From positions 1-64,000 of the forward strand of contig JACQXX010000030.1 of NCBI GenBank assembly GCA_016208495.1: DNA of 64,000 nucleotides. The letters run 5' to 3'. The position numbers were made by a program, and so were the translations under genes. Of the stretch, positions 1 to 8,406 are shown piece by piece (the first letter of the stretch is position 1; each line of letters begins with the position of its first letter). Source of the stretch: Acidobacteriota bacterium (lineage in GTDB: Bacteria; Acidobacteriota; Blastocatellia; Chloracidobacteriales; Chloracidobacteriaceae). The notes below the pieces were generated by a model. It ran no database searches. It saw nothing but the letters and a program-made list of their open reading frames with translations, and was not told where the DNA came from.

Positions 1-163
1 CTGCCATTCCGGCCAGATATACTGCTTCCCGGCCTTGATCATTTGGAAATTTGAGTATTGTTTTTTTCATATCTTCCCATTTTTCCTGATCGGGCCTTCT
101 TTTGTCACCTCACTTTCTCAATTGGTAAAACACGAGATTCTTCATTCTCAATTCTTCATTCTT

Positions 164-1201
164 ATGACGGCTTCATATCTTAAACTCTTTCGCACCGGAG
201 AACTCCATGACCGGGCTGACCAGCTTGAGGCAATGCTCGAAAGCTGCAACATCTGTCCGCGCGACTGTTTTATTAACCGCCTTGAAGACCAGATCGCAAA
301 ATGTTTTTCTGGTCGCTTGCCGGTTGTCTCGACCTACACACCGCACTTTGGTGAAGAACCAGTCCTGATTGGCACACGTGGTGCCGGCAATATTTTTCTG
401 GGTAACTGTAACCTCCGGTGCGTCTATTGCCAGAACTTCCAAATCAGCCAGAACCCGAAAATCGAACGCAAAAACGAAGTCACCCACGAAGAAATGGCGG
501 CCATGATGCTCAAGTTGCAGGCTCATGGCTGCCACAACATCAATTTTGTGTCGCCAACACACTTTGTCCCGCAAATTGTCCGCGCGCTGGTGATTGCGGT
601 TGAACAGGGATTGCACCTGCCGATTGTCTATAACACCAATGCCTATGACTCGGTGGAAGTGCTGCGCTTGCTCGATGGAATTGTGGATGTGTATTTGCCC
701 GATTTGAAATACAGCGACGAAGAGATGGGCCAGGAATTTTCCAAAGTTGAGGGCTATGTCACCCATGCCCGGGCAGCGATTGCGGAAATGCACCGTCAGG
801 TTGGAACTGATCTTCAGTTTGGGGAAGATAACCTGCTCAAACGCGGGTTGATTATTCGGTTGCTCGTTTTACCAAACAATATCGGCGGAATTTGTGAATC
901 GTTGCAGTGGATTCACGACACGCTTTCACCTGATGTTGCGCTCTCGGTTATGGCGCAGTATTACCCGACCAACAAAGTTCCACGGGATGATTCAATTGGC
1001 GAACGATATATGCTCCTCAATCGGCGGGTTGGATTTGGCGAGTACGCGCGGGTGCTTGATACAATGGAACGGCTCGGGATGCGCGAAGGCTGGCAACAGG
1101 AAATTGAAAGCGCTTCAACCTATTACCGCCCGGATTTCAGTAACCCGGAATTGCCGTTTGAGGATATTCGCGACTTTGTAAAACCAGTTATTCGTCAGTA
1201 G
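164..1201 (+). CDS. PflX-type radical SAM protein (PFL-activating-enzyme homologue)
   Basis: The 345-residue protein carries the radical SAM cluster motif CNLRCVYCQ (Cys82, Cys86, Cys89), which binds a [4Fe-4S] cluster and SAM. An N-terminal CNICPRDC motif (28-35) is typical of the PflX/COG1313 group of pyruvate formate-lyase activating enzyme homologues. The physiological substrate of this group is not established. The frame opens upstream at 35, but the added 43 residues are hydrophobic and atypical. The ATG at 164 gives the family-like N terminus, although no strong ribosome-binding site is visible. The gene stands alone and no glycyl-radical enzyme is nearby, so its target is unknown. A 7-bp inverted repeat (1203-1227) follows the stop but lacks a T tract. 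Confidence 0.85.
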   Translation: MTASYLKLFRTGELHDRADQLEAMLESCNICPRDCFINRLEDQIAKCFSGRLPVVSTYTPHFGEEPVLIGTRGAGNIFLGNCNLRCVYCQNFQISQNPKIERKNEVTHEEMAAMMLKLQAHGCHNINFVSPTHFVPQIVRALVIAVEQGLHLPIVYNTNAYDSVEVLRLLDGIVDVYLPDLKYSDEEMGQEFSKVEGYVTHARAAIAEMHRQVGTDLQFGEDNLLKRGLIIRLLVLPNNIGGICESLQWIHDTLSPDVALSVMAQYYPTNKVPRDDSIGERYMLLNRRVGFGEYARVLDTMERLGMREGWQQEIESASTYYRPDFSNPELPFEDIRDFVKPVIRQ

Positions 1202-1277
1202 TCCACTCAGTTTATTTCCTTGAGTGGCTTGATTCTCTGAACCCTGAATCCTGAAACCCAAATCCTAAATTCTTGCT

Positions 1278-1448
1278 GTTCGCTCAAATTTTGAATGGTT
1301 TTTGAAAAATGAGGGTGATTGATCCCCAACGGGGATACCTGCATCAGCCGTGGGTCAGCGTCAGCGCCACCCACGGCTGTTTGGAGGGATCCTGTGCCGG
1401 GATGCAGGTCAAGTTGAAGGTTCAGAAGCATCCCAAATTTGAGCGAAC
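1278..1448. repeat. Nested palindromic MITE-like element
   Basis: An outer inverted repeat (GTTCGCTCAAATTTTGAATG at 1278-1297 against 1429-1448, 17 of 20 matching) encloses a second pair (CCTGCATC at 1338-1345, GATGCAGG at 1401-1408). Inside that lies a perfect 11-bp stem, CAGCCGTGGGT at 1345-1355 with its complement at 1369-1379. The nested symmetry explains the spacer between the two flanking genes. A short plus-strand frame through it is probably not a gene. Confidence 0.6.
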
Positions 1449-1463
1449 GGTAAGTAAATTGTC

Positions 1464-1775
1464 TCATTGGTGTTCAGTTTTTCGACGCGGCACAGTGGTC
1501 GTAGCCTGATTGATCCGATTTCCACCTTGAGATATAGATTTTGGTGAATCAGCGGCTTCTTTCGATTTTTCTCCTGAACCGACAAATACCCAATAAGCGG
1601 AAATTCCCAGTGCCGCCAGGATTCCAAGCACCGCAAACAAATGACCAGTCAGAATCTTGAGTGGATACCCAAGCATCAGGATATAACTGCGAATGTAGCG
1701 GTACTCAATTGGCAAAATGATAAAAGCCAACCCTAGCAAAACACAAAACACAATCAGGCGAACATAAAAAGGCAT
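1464..1775 (-). CDS. Small two-helix membrane protein, unknown function
   Basis: A 103-residue protein with two predicted transmembrane helices (about 4-26 and 42-67) and a polar, basic C-terminal tail rich in Ser, Thr and Arg. I do not recognise a family. It lies 40 bp downstream of the zinc-ribbon membrane protein on the same strand, so the two may be co-transcribed. The hydrophobic pattern and position support a real gene, but function cannot be inferred. The 3' end abuts the palindromic element at 1278-1448. Confidence 0.5.
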   Translation of the reverse strand: MPFYVRLIVFCVLLGLAFIILPIEYRYIRSYILMLGYPLKILTGHLFAVLGILAALGISAYWVFVGSGEKSKEAADSPKSISQGGNRINQATTTVPRRKTEHQ

Positions 1776-1815
1776 ATTGGGTACCAGCGAAAAAACTGTC
1801 TTTGTCAGAACACAT

Positions 1816-2334
1816 CTACCCGGTCGTTTTTTTCCTCAGCGGGCGGGGTTCTGGTTGATTGACAATCGGCAGCAGGTCAGTGGTGGGTTCAATGACATTG
1901 ATCAGTGCCTCAGCATTTGGTTCCATTAAGCGTGGATTCGTATTTCTGGCAGGAAGCGGCTCAGGTGATTTTTGGAGCTCAGGTGAGCGTTCTTCGCTTT
2001 CTTGGGCCTGGGCAAACAGAACCACGGATAGAAGTCCACAGGCAATCATGAAAAGAAACCCGAGCATTCCCAATCCGGCCAGGATCTTCCCCTGCTCGAA
2101 CATCATTTTGTAAACAATCCCATACAAAATAAGTCCAATGATTCCACAGCCAAATACACTCAAGGCCAGCATGCCCCATCGCTCAAGTTTTTCCTTCCGG
2201 GCCCGCATATTTTCTCTCAGGTCAGGTTCAAGTTGATCATTCACCAACTGTTCAATTTGATCCAAACCGAGGCCACAGGACCGGCAAAACTTTTGATTTG
2301 GCGAAGACTCTTTTCCACAACCAGGGCAAAACAT
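1816..2334 (-). CDS. Zinc-ribbon membrane protein
   Basis: The N terminus is a short zinc ribbon (Cys3, Cys6, Cys17, Cys20; FCPGCG then FCRSCG). A charged helical stretch follows, then two transmembrane helices (about residues 54-77 and 84-108) and a proline- and glutamate-rich tail. This layout is common among small bacterial zinc-ribbon membrane proteins of unknown role. The start is the ATG directly before the ribbon. It probably forms a transcription unit with the small membrane protein downstream, and the TerA-like gene starts 1.6 kb upstream on the same strand. Function is not assignable beyond metal binding and membrane location. Confidence 0.7.
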   Translation of the reverse strand: MFCPGCGKESSPNQKFCRSCGLGLDQIEQLVNDQLEPDLRENMRARKEKLERWGMLALSVFGCGIIGLILYGIVYKMMFEQGKILAGLGMLGFLFMIACGLLSVVLFAQAQESEERSPELQKSPEPLPARNTNPRLMEPNAEALINVIEPTTDLLPIVNQPEPRPLRKKTTG

Positions 2335-2402
2335 ACGACACCTCCGCTGGTAAAAGAAGATTGGCAGAGTAGCTCATACATTGACCGAACCGCCGCCAGT
2401 CT

Positions 2403-3938
2403 TCACTTTGATCCTCGTGACCACTGGAAGCCAAACTGGTAATGCTGGTCAGCCTGCGAGGCACGCTGGAAGTACCGCTCTTCCTTAATGATTTCGAGCC
2501 CGTTTGGTGTACGCTGAATCAAACAGGCAGCACACAGAATTTGATTTGGCTCCGGATTATTGAGCCACATAAAAATTTCATTTCCGTGCTGGTCGCGGAT
2601 CGTCACTCGACCATTGACGGATCGAAAATCATCCGCACCTTCATACAGAAGCCCAAAAATCATCACTCGATTGATTAAATCCGGGCGGTAAATGTAGAGA
2701 TTCTCCCCGTCAGCCGCGGCCCCTGAGCGGTCATCTTTATCCAGGAAAATAAATGGTGGCTCATTGCGCGCCCCAAAGTATCCTCCGAGCGGCTGAATCA
2801 CCCCTTTATCTCCATTGATCAGTTCAAACATACACCCAAGATCCAAATCCGGTGCCGCCGCCGCTTTTCCAAATCCGAAAAATCCCTTGCTGGCATTGGG
2901 GTTATCCCAGTTGAGATTGATATGGATTGGTCGCCCACCGACTTCTTTCTTTAAACTCACGGCTTTGCGGTCGCCTTTTTTCTCCAACGTGACTTTGGTT
3001 GGACCAGCCGGAGGTGGCGGAGGTGGTGGCGCCATGGGTGGAATTCCCATCATTGGCGGTGGTGGTTGTGGTGGGTAAGCCGGCGGCATCGGCGGGGCTG
3101 GATAGGCCGGTGGTGGCGGTGGATAGGCTGGTGGTGGTGGGTAGGCTGGTGGCGGATACGCTGGCGGTGGTGCTGGATACGGCGACATCACCGGCGGTGG
3201 TGGATAGGACGGAGGCCCTGCCGGTGGAGCTAACGGTTGCGTCACGGGGGCTGGTGGCGGCGGATACGAAGGCGGTGAAGAAAGTGGCGTGGTTGCCGCA
3301 GGTGATTGAAATGGGGCGGTCGGGGCTGGCGGAGTATACGGCGGTGGACTGATCGGCGGAGGTGGCGCTTGAATCGGAGGCGGTGGTGGTGGTGGTGAGG
3401 GGTGCGGCGTTTCGCTGCCTCCAAAATGTTTGAGCAACGCGCTCAGCCCACCGCTAAACCCCTGGCCGACTGTCCCAAACCGCCAGACGTCCTTGAAATA
3501 AATTTCAGCAACAATGATGGCCTTCTCGGTACCGAAATCTGACCCGGCAAACCGAAACATCACAATGGGCTGGCCCTGCACAACAATCTGAAACTGGCCT
3601 TGTGACAACTCAGCCATTGTTCCATCGCCGTCAAGCGTAGCGGTAAACACAAGTTTTCGAATGGTTTGGGGGAGTCGCGAGACATCCACGGTAAACCGTT
3701 CGCGATTGCTGCCAGTGTTTCCAACCAGGATGAGCGCGCCTTCCGGTGACTGTTTCTGGTTATAGAAAATGAAATATCGGTCGTCTGAAAGCTGATTGCT
3801 GGCATCCACGCCAAAACAACTGATGTCAACAACCCTCGAACCGGGAAAGGTCAACTGGATTTCAACATCAATGGTCTGAGCAGGTGTCAGGTCCGACAAT
3901 TTTGATTTCTGCCCACGGATAAACTCTTTCATATTCAC
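2403..3938 (-). CDS. TerA/TerD-like protein: two Ter domains joined by a Pro-rich linker
   Basis: Of 511 residues, about 1-177 form a degenerate TerD-fold domain (FPGSRVVDISCFGVD, DDRYFIFYNQ). Residues about 178-313 are a very proline-rich linker with repeated YPPPPA units. Residues about 314-511 are a second TerA-type domain (VTLEKKGD at its start, INLNW, LDLGCMFEL, DDRSG). TerD-family domains bind calcium and occur in stress, tellurite and phage-response gene sets; TerA commonly has two such domains. No other ter gene is visible here. The linker may hold the domains apart or bind SH3/WW-like partners, which is inference. The linker DNA is strongly strand-biased (GGTGG runs on the plus strand), producing long false frames opposite. 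The start ATG at 3938 is the first in frame. Confidence 0.8.
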   Translation of the reverse strand: MNMKEFIRGQKSKLSDLTPAQTIDVEIQLTFPGSRVVDISCFGVDASNQLSDDRYFIFYNQKQSPEGALILVGNTGSNRERFTVDVSRLPQTIRKLVFTATLDGDGTMAELSQGQFQIVVQGQPIVMFRFAGSDFGTEKAIIVAEIYFKDVWRFGTVGQGFSGGLSALLKHFGGSETPHPSPPPPPPPIQAPPPPISPPPYTPPAPTAPFQSPAATTPLSSPPSYPPPPAPVTQPLAPPAGPPSYPPPPVMSPYPAPPPAYPPPAYPPPPAYPPPPPAYPAPPMPPAYPPQPPPPMMGIPPMAPPPPPPPAGPTKVTLEKKGDRKAVSLKKEVGGRPIHINLNWDNPNASKGFFGFGKAAAAPDLDLGCMFELINGDKGVIQPLGGYFGARNEPPFIFLDKDDRSGAAADGENLYIYRPDLINRVMIFGLLYEGADDFRSVNGRVTIRDQHGNEIFMWLNNPEPNQILCAACLIQRTPNGLEIIKEERYFQRASQADQHYQFGFQWSRGSK

Positions 3939-3980
3939 CGCCCTTTTTTGAAAGATTCTATCGGTTTTGATACCAGTTTT

Positions 3981-4034
3981 TAGTCAGTAGTCAGTAGTTC
4001 ACTAAATTCGTCTGATTAAACCACTTGACTCTTT
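3981..4034 (-). repeat. Dispersed repeat with ACTACTG heptamers (copy 1)
   Basis: Read on the minus strand, this has GAGTCAAGT, an AT-rich stretch, TTTAGTGAACTACTGACTAC and further heptamer units. The same order appears at 35497-35576 (plus strand) and, degenerate, at 41706-41760. It is non-coding and lies between the TerA-like and Uma2 genes. Confidence 0.6.
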
Positions 4035-4063
4035 TCTAATACCAGGTGTTTATTGCAATGTGG

Positions 4064-4108
4064 TGTTAGTTCCTGGCTCTTGGTTCCTGGAAAATATTGA
4101 CTGTCAAT
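4064..4108 (+). repeat. Fragment of the GGTTAGT-family element
   Basis: The stretch TTAGTTCCTGGCTCTTGG followed by TTCCTGGAAAATATTGA closely matches the interior of the complete element at 49999-50091. The heptamer arrays that flank complete copies are missing here, so this is a partial copy next to the Uma2 gene's 3' end. Confidence 0.5.
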
Positions 4109-4120
4109 CGCCATTGTAAC

Positions 4121-4726
4121 TCAGCAAATCGCAGATTCAACCGGTGAAAATTCAACGCCTTCAAAGACATCTGCCAGTGCAAAGCGGCCTTCGATGGAAG
4201 CCAGCTCGAAACTGTTTTCAAGACCGGAAATGATGTACGTCTGCCAGTTTCCATCATCTGTGCGGGCAAAGAGCGTGATGGTTGGTGACTCCTGAGCAAT
4301 CACCACATATTCCCGCAAACTGGGAATTTCCTGATATGCCCTCCCTTTGACGTTTAAATCACGATCAACCGAGTCTGGCGAGAGAACTTCCACTAAAATT
4401 GTTGGATTGACCAGGGTATCAAAACCACTGACTTTTTCGCCCTGGATGTCTCCGCAGACAACGCTGGCATCCGCGTAACGATAGGGAGGTAGCGCTGGTA
4501 CTTTGATTGGTTGATCAGCAGTGAACGGGCGGCATCGTTTTCCACGAAGATGCTCACGAAGAAGTCCGAATATATTTCCAGAAATTGTGCTATGGGCAAA
4601 ACTTCCACCACTCATGCAGATAATTTCGCCGTCCCAGTACTCATAGCGGCTCATGCCGACCCGTTCAATCGCAAAATATTCTTCAAGTGTGTAGAGTGTG
4701 ATTCGGGGAATTCTGGCTGATGACAT
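4121..4726 (-). CDS. Uma2 family (DUF820) putative restriction-like endonuclease
   Basis: A 201-residue protein of the usual Uma2 length. Family landmarks include YEYWDGEII near the N terminus, YADASVVCGD in the middle, PTILVEVLSPDS and a following K in NVKGRAY. These match the PD-(D/E)XK-like core: an acidic residue, the E in EVLSP, and a Lys. Uma2 proteins are abundant in cyanobacteria, Chloroflexi and Acidobacteria, and their biological substrate is unknown. The gene lies 8 bp downstream of the first repeat-protein gene on the same strand, so the three genes from 6263 down to 4121 may be co-transcribed. Family assignment is firm; nuclease activity is inferred. Confidence 0.85.
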   Translation of the reverse strand: MSSARIPRITLYTLEEYFAIERVGMSRYEYWDGEIICMSGGSFAHSTISGNIFGLLREHLRGKRCRPFTADQPIKVPALPPYRYADASVVCGDIQGEKVSGFDTLVNPTILVEVLSPDSVDRDLNVKGRAYQEIPSLREYVVIAQESPTITLFARTDDGNWQTYIISGLENSFELASIEGRFALADVFEGVEFSPVESAIC

Positions 4727-4734
4727 AGGGGGTT

Positions 4735-5463
4735 TTACTCCTTGTGGGCCTCGTCAGAGGGCTTCTCGGTGGCGACAACCTGCTCCTTATGGATTTGGCG
4801 GTAGCGTTTTTGAGCAGCGATGGCTTGTTCCTGGTGTTCCTGGTAGTAGTGCCGGTGATAGGCGGCGATTTCTTCCTTGTGCGTCTCGCGGTAGCGTTTT
4901 TGGGCAGCGGCGATTTCTTCCTTGTGCGTCTCGCGGTAGCGTTTTCGGTAGGCGAGGCGAGCTTCCCGATGTGCCTCGTAGGATCGTTTGTTGTGGGCGG
5001 CTTCAGCTTCTTTATGGGTCGCGGCATAGCGCCGGCGTGTTTCCTGGTGCTGGTCACGATTGGTCGCGCGCCAATCGCGTGCCAGTTCTGCCGCTTGCTG
5101 CCGAGCACAGTCCCGACACCGAAAATCAAAGCCGTCAAGGCTCGTCGGCTCACGCGTGAACTCCGACACCGGCTTCGCCTCACGGCAGTGAGTGCAGACT
5201 TTATAGTCACAGACCGGACACCGGCGGGGTTGAAAATTGGGCGGATTGGGTTTCTTCGGGACGCCTCTCGGTATCCGACGGCGGGCGAGATATTCCCGTT
5301 GTCGGTCAGCGCGACAGGTCTTGCATTCCACCTGGAGGCCGTCGATGGCGCGCTTGTCCGGGTAAAAGTCGGCGGGTGGTTTGGCCTGCTCGCATTGGGT
5401 GCAAACTTTGATCTGGCAATTGGGACAAATTCGGTGGCACCGTTTTCTGGTCGTGACGCTCAT
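4735..5463 (-). CDS. Zinc-ribbon protein with 15-residue charged repeats (paralogue A)
   Basis: The N-terminal third holds two CxxC-rich modules (ICPNCQIKVCTQC ... CKTCRAD and CPVCDYKVCTHC ... CRDCARQ). These resemble the metal-binding segments of phage endonuclease-VII/HNH-like proteins. The C-terminal half is a tandem array of about 15 residues per unit (KRYRETHKEEIAAAQ and variants), predicted as a long charged helix. The frame extends to a GTG at 5508. The ATG at 5463 is preferred because AGAGG lies about 8 bases upstream and it avoids overlap with the neighbour. The next gene upstream is a paralogue with the same repeat type. Nucleic-acid binding is plausible, but no catalytic HNH is visible. 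Confidence 0.65.
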   Translation of the reverse strand: MSVTTRKRCHRICPNCQIKVCTQCEQAKPPADFYPDKRAIDGLQVECKTCRADRQREYLARRRIPRGVPKKPNPPNFQPRRCPVCDYKVCTHCREAKPVSEFTREPTSLDGFDFRCRDCARQQAAELARDWRATNRDQHQETRRRYAATHKEAEAAHNKRSYEAHREARLAYRKRYRETHKEEIAAAQKRYRETHKEEIAAYHRHYYQEHQEQAIAAQKRYRQIHKEQVVATEKPSDEAHKE

Positions 5464-5504
5464 TGGTGAAAACCTCTTCAAGTCATTGGATTCAAAGGAA
5501 TGGG

Positions 5505-6263
5505 TCACCCGGATGAGCCATCATTCCGGCTGCCGGTTTCCTCAATTGCCGGCGGTCGAGTGCGGGCTTCGGTTCGCTGGCGTTGGCGGCGCTCGGCTAT
5601 CGCGTCCTTGTGGGTCGCATAGTAGGTCTGGTTGTAGAGCCGCCGGCGGTCACGGTCAGCCTCGGAGCCCTGCCGGGCGCGGGCCTGGATTTCTTCCTTG
5701 TGGGCTACGTAATACTGCTTTTCGCGCGCCGTAACTTCGGCGCGGTTGATCTCACGGTGGTGCTTGCGGCGGGCCAGGATCGTCTCACGATGGGTTTCGT
5801 AATACTCCCGCTGCCGGGCGGCAATCTCCACCTGGTGCGATTCGCGATAGAGCTGGCTCGCCGCCCGGCAGCGGTCGCGGTTCGCCGCGCGGTAGCGGCG
5901 ACGGCGGTCGCGGTTCGCTTCCCGGTTCGTCGCCGCGTGGGTTTGGGCATACCGCCGCGCCGCTGCCCGCCAACGGTCGCGGTCAGCCTCGGAGGCCTGC
6001 CGGGCGCGGGCCAGGATTTCTTCCTTGTGGGCCGCGTAATACTGCTTTTCGCGCGCTGTGACTTCGGCGTGGTTGGCCTCGCGGTGGTGCTTGCGGCGGG
6101 CCAGGATCGCCTCGCGGTGGGTTTCGTAATACTGCCGGTTGCGAGCAGCGGCCCGCACTTTGCGGAGCTCGTCGTCGCGCCGAACCGACGCACACTGTGG
6201 ACAGTCGTCACGTCCGCAATCGGGACACATTTCGGAAACCTGGGTTCGGGTGGGACTGCTCAT
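5505..6263 (-). CDS. Zinc-ribbon protein with 15-residue charged repeats (paralogue B)
   Basis: Starting at the ATG at 6263, with AGGAGAG eight bases upstream, this protein has one CxxC pair (CPDCGRDDCPQC) followed almost wholly by repeats such as YYETHREAILARRKH and YYAAHKEEILARAR. A block of about 100 residues appears twice with few changes (YYETHREAILARRKHHRE and YYETHRETILARRKHHRE copies), suggesting internal duplication. It precedes paralogue A by 41 bp in the same direction. The Arg/Ala-rich composition and high local GC differ from neighbouring genes. No enzyme motif is seen; a coiled-coil or nucleic-acid-binding scaffold is the most that can be proposed. Confidence 0.6.
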   Translation of the reverse strand: MSSPTRTQVSEMCPDCGRDDCPQCASVRRDDELRKVRAAARNRQYYETHREAILARRKHHREANHAEVTAREKQYYAAHKEEILARARQASEADRDRWRAAARRYAQTHAATNREANRDRRRRYRAANRDRCRAASQLYRESHQVEIAARQREYYETHRETILARRKHHREINRAEVTAREKQYYVAHKEEIQARARQGSEADRDRRRLYNQTYYATHKDAIAERRQRQRTEARTRPPAIEETGSRNDGSSG

Positions 6264-6447
6264 AATCGCTCTCCTGGGGCGGGAATATCGCGCCGGGGCC
6301 GTCGGCCTCGCGCCCGCCAATCATACCCAATACGGGCGGGTGACGACCAGAATTCGGCGGCCTGATTGGTCTCACGGCGGGAGACCAATCGCAAGATGTT
6401 ATGTTCACCTGGCATGAATTTAACTGTCATTGTCCGCCAAACAGCCA

Positions 6448-8136
6448 TCAAGCTTCAAGGACCAGCCGACGCAGGAGTTCCACGGGTGGTTCGCCGTGGG
6501 CCAGGACTTGATTGTGGAAGTCGCCAAGTGAAAAGTCACTTCCCTGCTGACGGCGAAACTCTTCGAGCAACGATTGAAACTGCCATTTCCCCCAACTGTA
6601 AACCAAAACAAACGGGTCACGCATATAGCGATGGGCTTCCATTCGAGCCAGTACCGGTTCCTGCCAGACTTCCTTTTGTAAAAAGGCTTCAGCTTCGGCC
6701 ACGGTCATGCCTTCGGTGTGCATCCGCGTGGCCGCAATCACCCGGCCAATCCGTAACAAGGCATCAAATTCCTGGAAAAGAAACAACTGCGGGTCATCAT
6801 CCCAAAACCCCTGCTCCGCCATCATTTGCTCGCAGTAATGGGCCCAGCCTTCGACAAACGTCATACTGCTAAAGGATTTGCGAACGGCTGACGGAGTCAA
6901 TGCCCAGTGCAATCCCTGGACGAAATGTCCCGGATAGGCTTCGTGGACAATCGTGGTCTGGCGCATCATACGGCTATGGGCGCGTAACATTTCAGCTTGC
7001 TCATTTGAACAGGCTTTTGGATCCGGAAGCGTCACAAAAAAGAAACTCGGTAATTCAGCTTTTTCAAAGGGACCGGTGCGCTCAATGGCGGCAATGGTGA
7101 TGTCACGCAAAAACGGTGGCATTTCCTCCATCCGCAGTTCACCCGGCGGCACATCAACCAGCTTTTGATCCAGAATGAACTGTCGAGCCGCGCCGAGTTC
7201 GTGGGCATAGGCTGGGAGCACATCGTGAACCGTCGGCTGGTCACGTTCAGAGAGGTGTTTGACGCATTCCCACACCGTTTCGCAAGAGCCGATTCGAGCC
7301 ACCAGCTCGTGCATTCGCGCCTGGGTCTGGTGAAGTTTTTCAGTGGCAACCGCTACAATTTCCTCAACCGGTGTGGTGATGTGTTCTTCGGCCCGCAGTT
7401 TGGCGGCAAAGACATCATGCCCCAGCGCAAAACTGCCTGAGCTTCGAGGCCGAACGCTGGTTTCAAGCCAGGTAAGCATGTCCCGATAGATGTCCACCAC
7501 CTGATCGTTGGCATCATACCCCTGACGCCGCAACTGTGAATCCGAGACATTGTCCAGAACTCGGGTTACATCGTGCTCAAAAAACCACAGGCCACCGTCA
7601 AATTCGGTTAATGCGGCTTCAACAAACGAATGTGGAATACCGACCAGAGGCTGCAAACCTGATGTGTGAAGCGGCAAGGCTGGCGGGTCACTCAGTTCAG
7701 CTTCAAGATGCTGCCGGCCAAGATTCAGGAGTACCGGAATCTGGCGCAACCGGGCAATAAAGGCGTGGGCACGTTCATCAAGCGGGGCATAGGGACGGGT
7801 GATCAATCCGTGAATCGAGCGCGTCGCCAGATCATTATAAAAACATGGGTCACGCCGCCAGACCCGCAACACGTCCAGGTCAAGTTGTCGGGCAAAGATT
7901 TTGTTGGACAAAATGGTGTGATCCACCTGGCGCCCAGTGTCCAGCGATTCAATCGAAATCGCGGCCAGATCCTGACGCGCTGATTCCAACCAGGCACGCT
8001 GAACCTCAATCGCGCTGGCTGACAGGTCATCCAGTTCAGTATTGAAGTCATGATGTCCGAGCAGTGTGGCATTGACCGGATGAAACCGGTTGTATTCATT
8101 CAGAAAACGGCTGACAAACTGGTCAAAAACATTCAT
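6448..8136 (-). CDS. DUF885 family putative metallopeptidase
   Basis: The 562-residue length is typical for DUF885. The signature HEAYPGHF (398-405) is a variant HExxxxH zinc motif, followed by FVEGWAHYCEQMM with Glu429 as a likely third ligand. Family members are predicted zinc-dependent peptidases or hydrolases; few have been characterised. No signal peptide is evident, so a cytoplasmic location is likely. The ATG at 8136 is the only good N-terminal start, though no clear ribosome-binding site precedes it, the upstream DNA being repeat-derived. It appears to be transcribed alone. Confidence 0.85.
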   Translation of the reverse strand: MNVFDQFVSRFLNEYNRFHPVNATLLGHHDFNTELDDLSASAIEVQRAWLESARQDLAAISIESLDTGRQVDHTILSNKIFARQLDLDVLRVWRRDPCFYNDLATRSIHGLITRPYAPLDERAHAFIARLRQIPVLLNLGRQHLEAELSDPPALPLHTSGLQPLVGIPHSFVEAALTEFDGGLWFFEHDVTRVLDNVSDSQLRRQGYDANDQVVDIYRDMLTWLETSVRPRSSGSFALGHDVFAAKLRAEEHITTPVEEIVAVATEKLHQTQARMHELVARIGSCETVWECVKHLSERDQPTVHDVLPAYAHELGAARQFILDQKLVDVPPGELRMEEMPPFLRDITIAAIERTGPFEKAELPSFFFVTLPDPKACSNEQAEMLRAHSRMMRQTTIVHEAYPGHFVQGLHWALTPSAVRKSFSSMTFVEGWAHYCEQMMAEQGFWDDDPQLFLFQEFDALLRIGRVIAATRMHTEGMTVAEAEAFLQKEVWQEPVLARMEAHRYMRDPFVLVYSWGKWQFQSLLEEFRRQQGSDFSLGDFHNQVLAHGEPPVELLRRLVLEA

Positions 8137-8200
8137 TGGGGTTCTGGTTCTTGGTTCTTAGTTTTTGGTGCTTGGTGCTTGGTTCTTGGAAAGATATGGT
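8137..8200. repeat. Degenerate TTGGTTC heptamer array
   Basis: Tandem 7-mers (GTTCTTG, TTGGTGC, TTGGTTC) run directly from the start of the DUF885 gene and end in TTGGAAAGATAT. This is related to the interior of the GGTTAGT-family elements at 34 and 50 kb. The gene's own promoter region therefore overlaps the repeat. Confidence 0.5.
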
Positions 8201-8264
8201 TCCTAAGGAATGGACACAAAATAACTTGGTCAACTGAAACAAACTCTATCGGAAGTCAAAAACT

Positions 8265-8352
8265 CACCACAGAGGACACAGAGGAACACAGAGGAACACA
8301 GAGGGTTCGGTTGATTGATTTTCCTCTGTGTTCCTCTGTGTCCTCTGTGGTG
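8265..8352. repeat. Perfect 32-bp inverted repeat (CACAGAGGA family)
   Basis: The left arm at 8265-8296 (CACCACAGAGGACACAGAGG and on) is exactly complementary to 8321-8352, with a 24-base loop. It lies between the start of one gene and the stop of another, both on the minus strand. It can form a very strong hairpin in RNA or cruciform in DNA. A looser relative lies at 35636-35670. Confidence 0.8.
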
Positions 8353-8406
8353 AAAAAATGATGAAGTTATTTAATTTTCATTCCTAAGCACCACGCACCA
8401 GTCACT

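Noticed and set aside
1309-1509. 66-residue plus-strand frame
   Set aside because: It spans the nested palindrome and is better explained by the repeat than by a gene.
2815-3352. Plus-strand Gly/Val-rich frames
   Set aside because: They are the complement of the Pro-rich linker of the TerA-like gene.
4698-6365. Long plus-strand frames opposite the repeat proteins
   Set aside because: They are antisense shadows of the high-GC charged repeats and lack ribosome-binding sites or family features.
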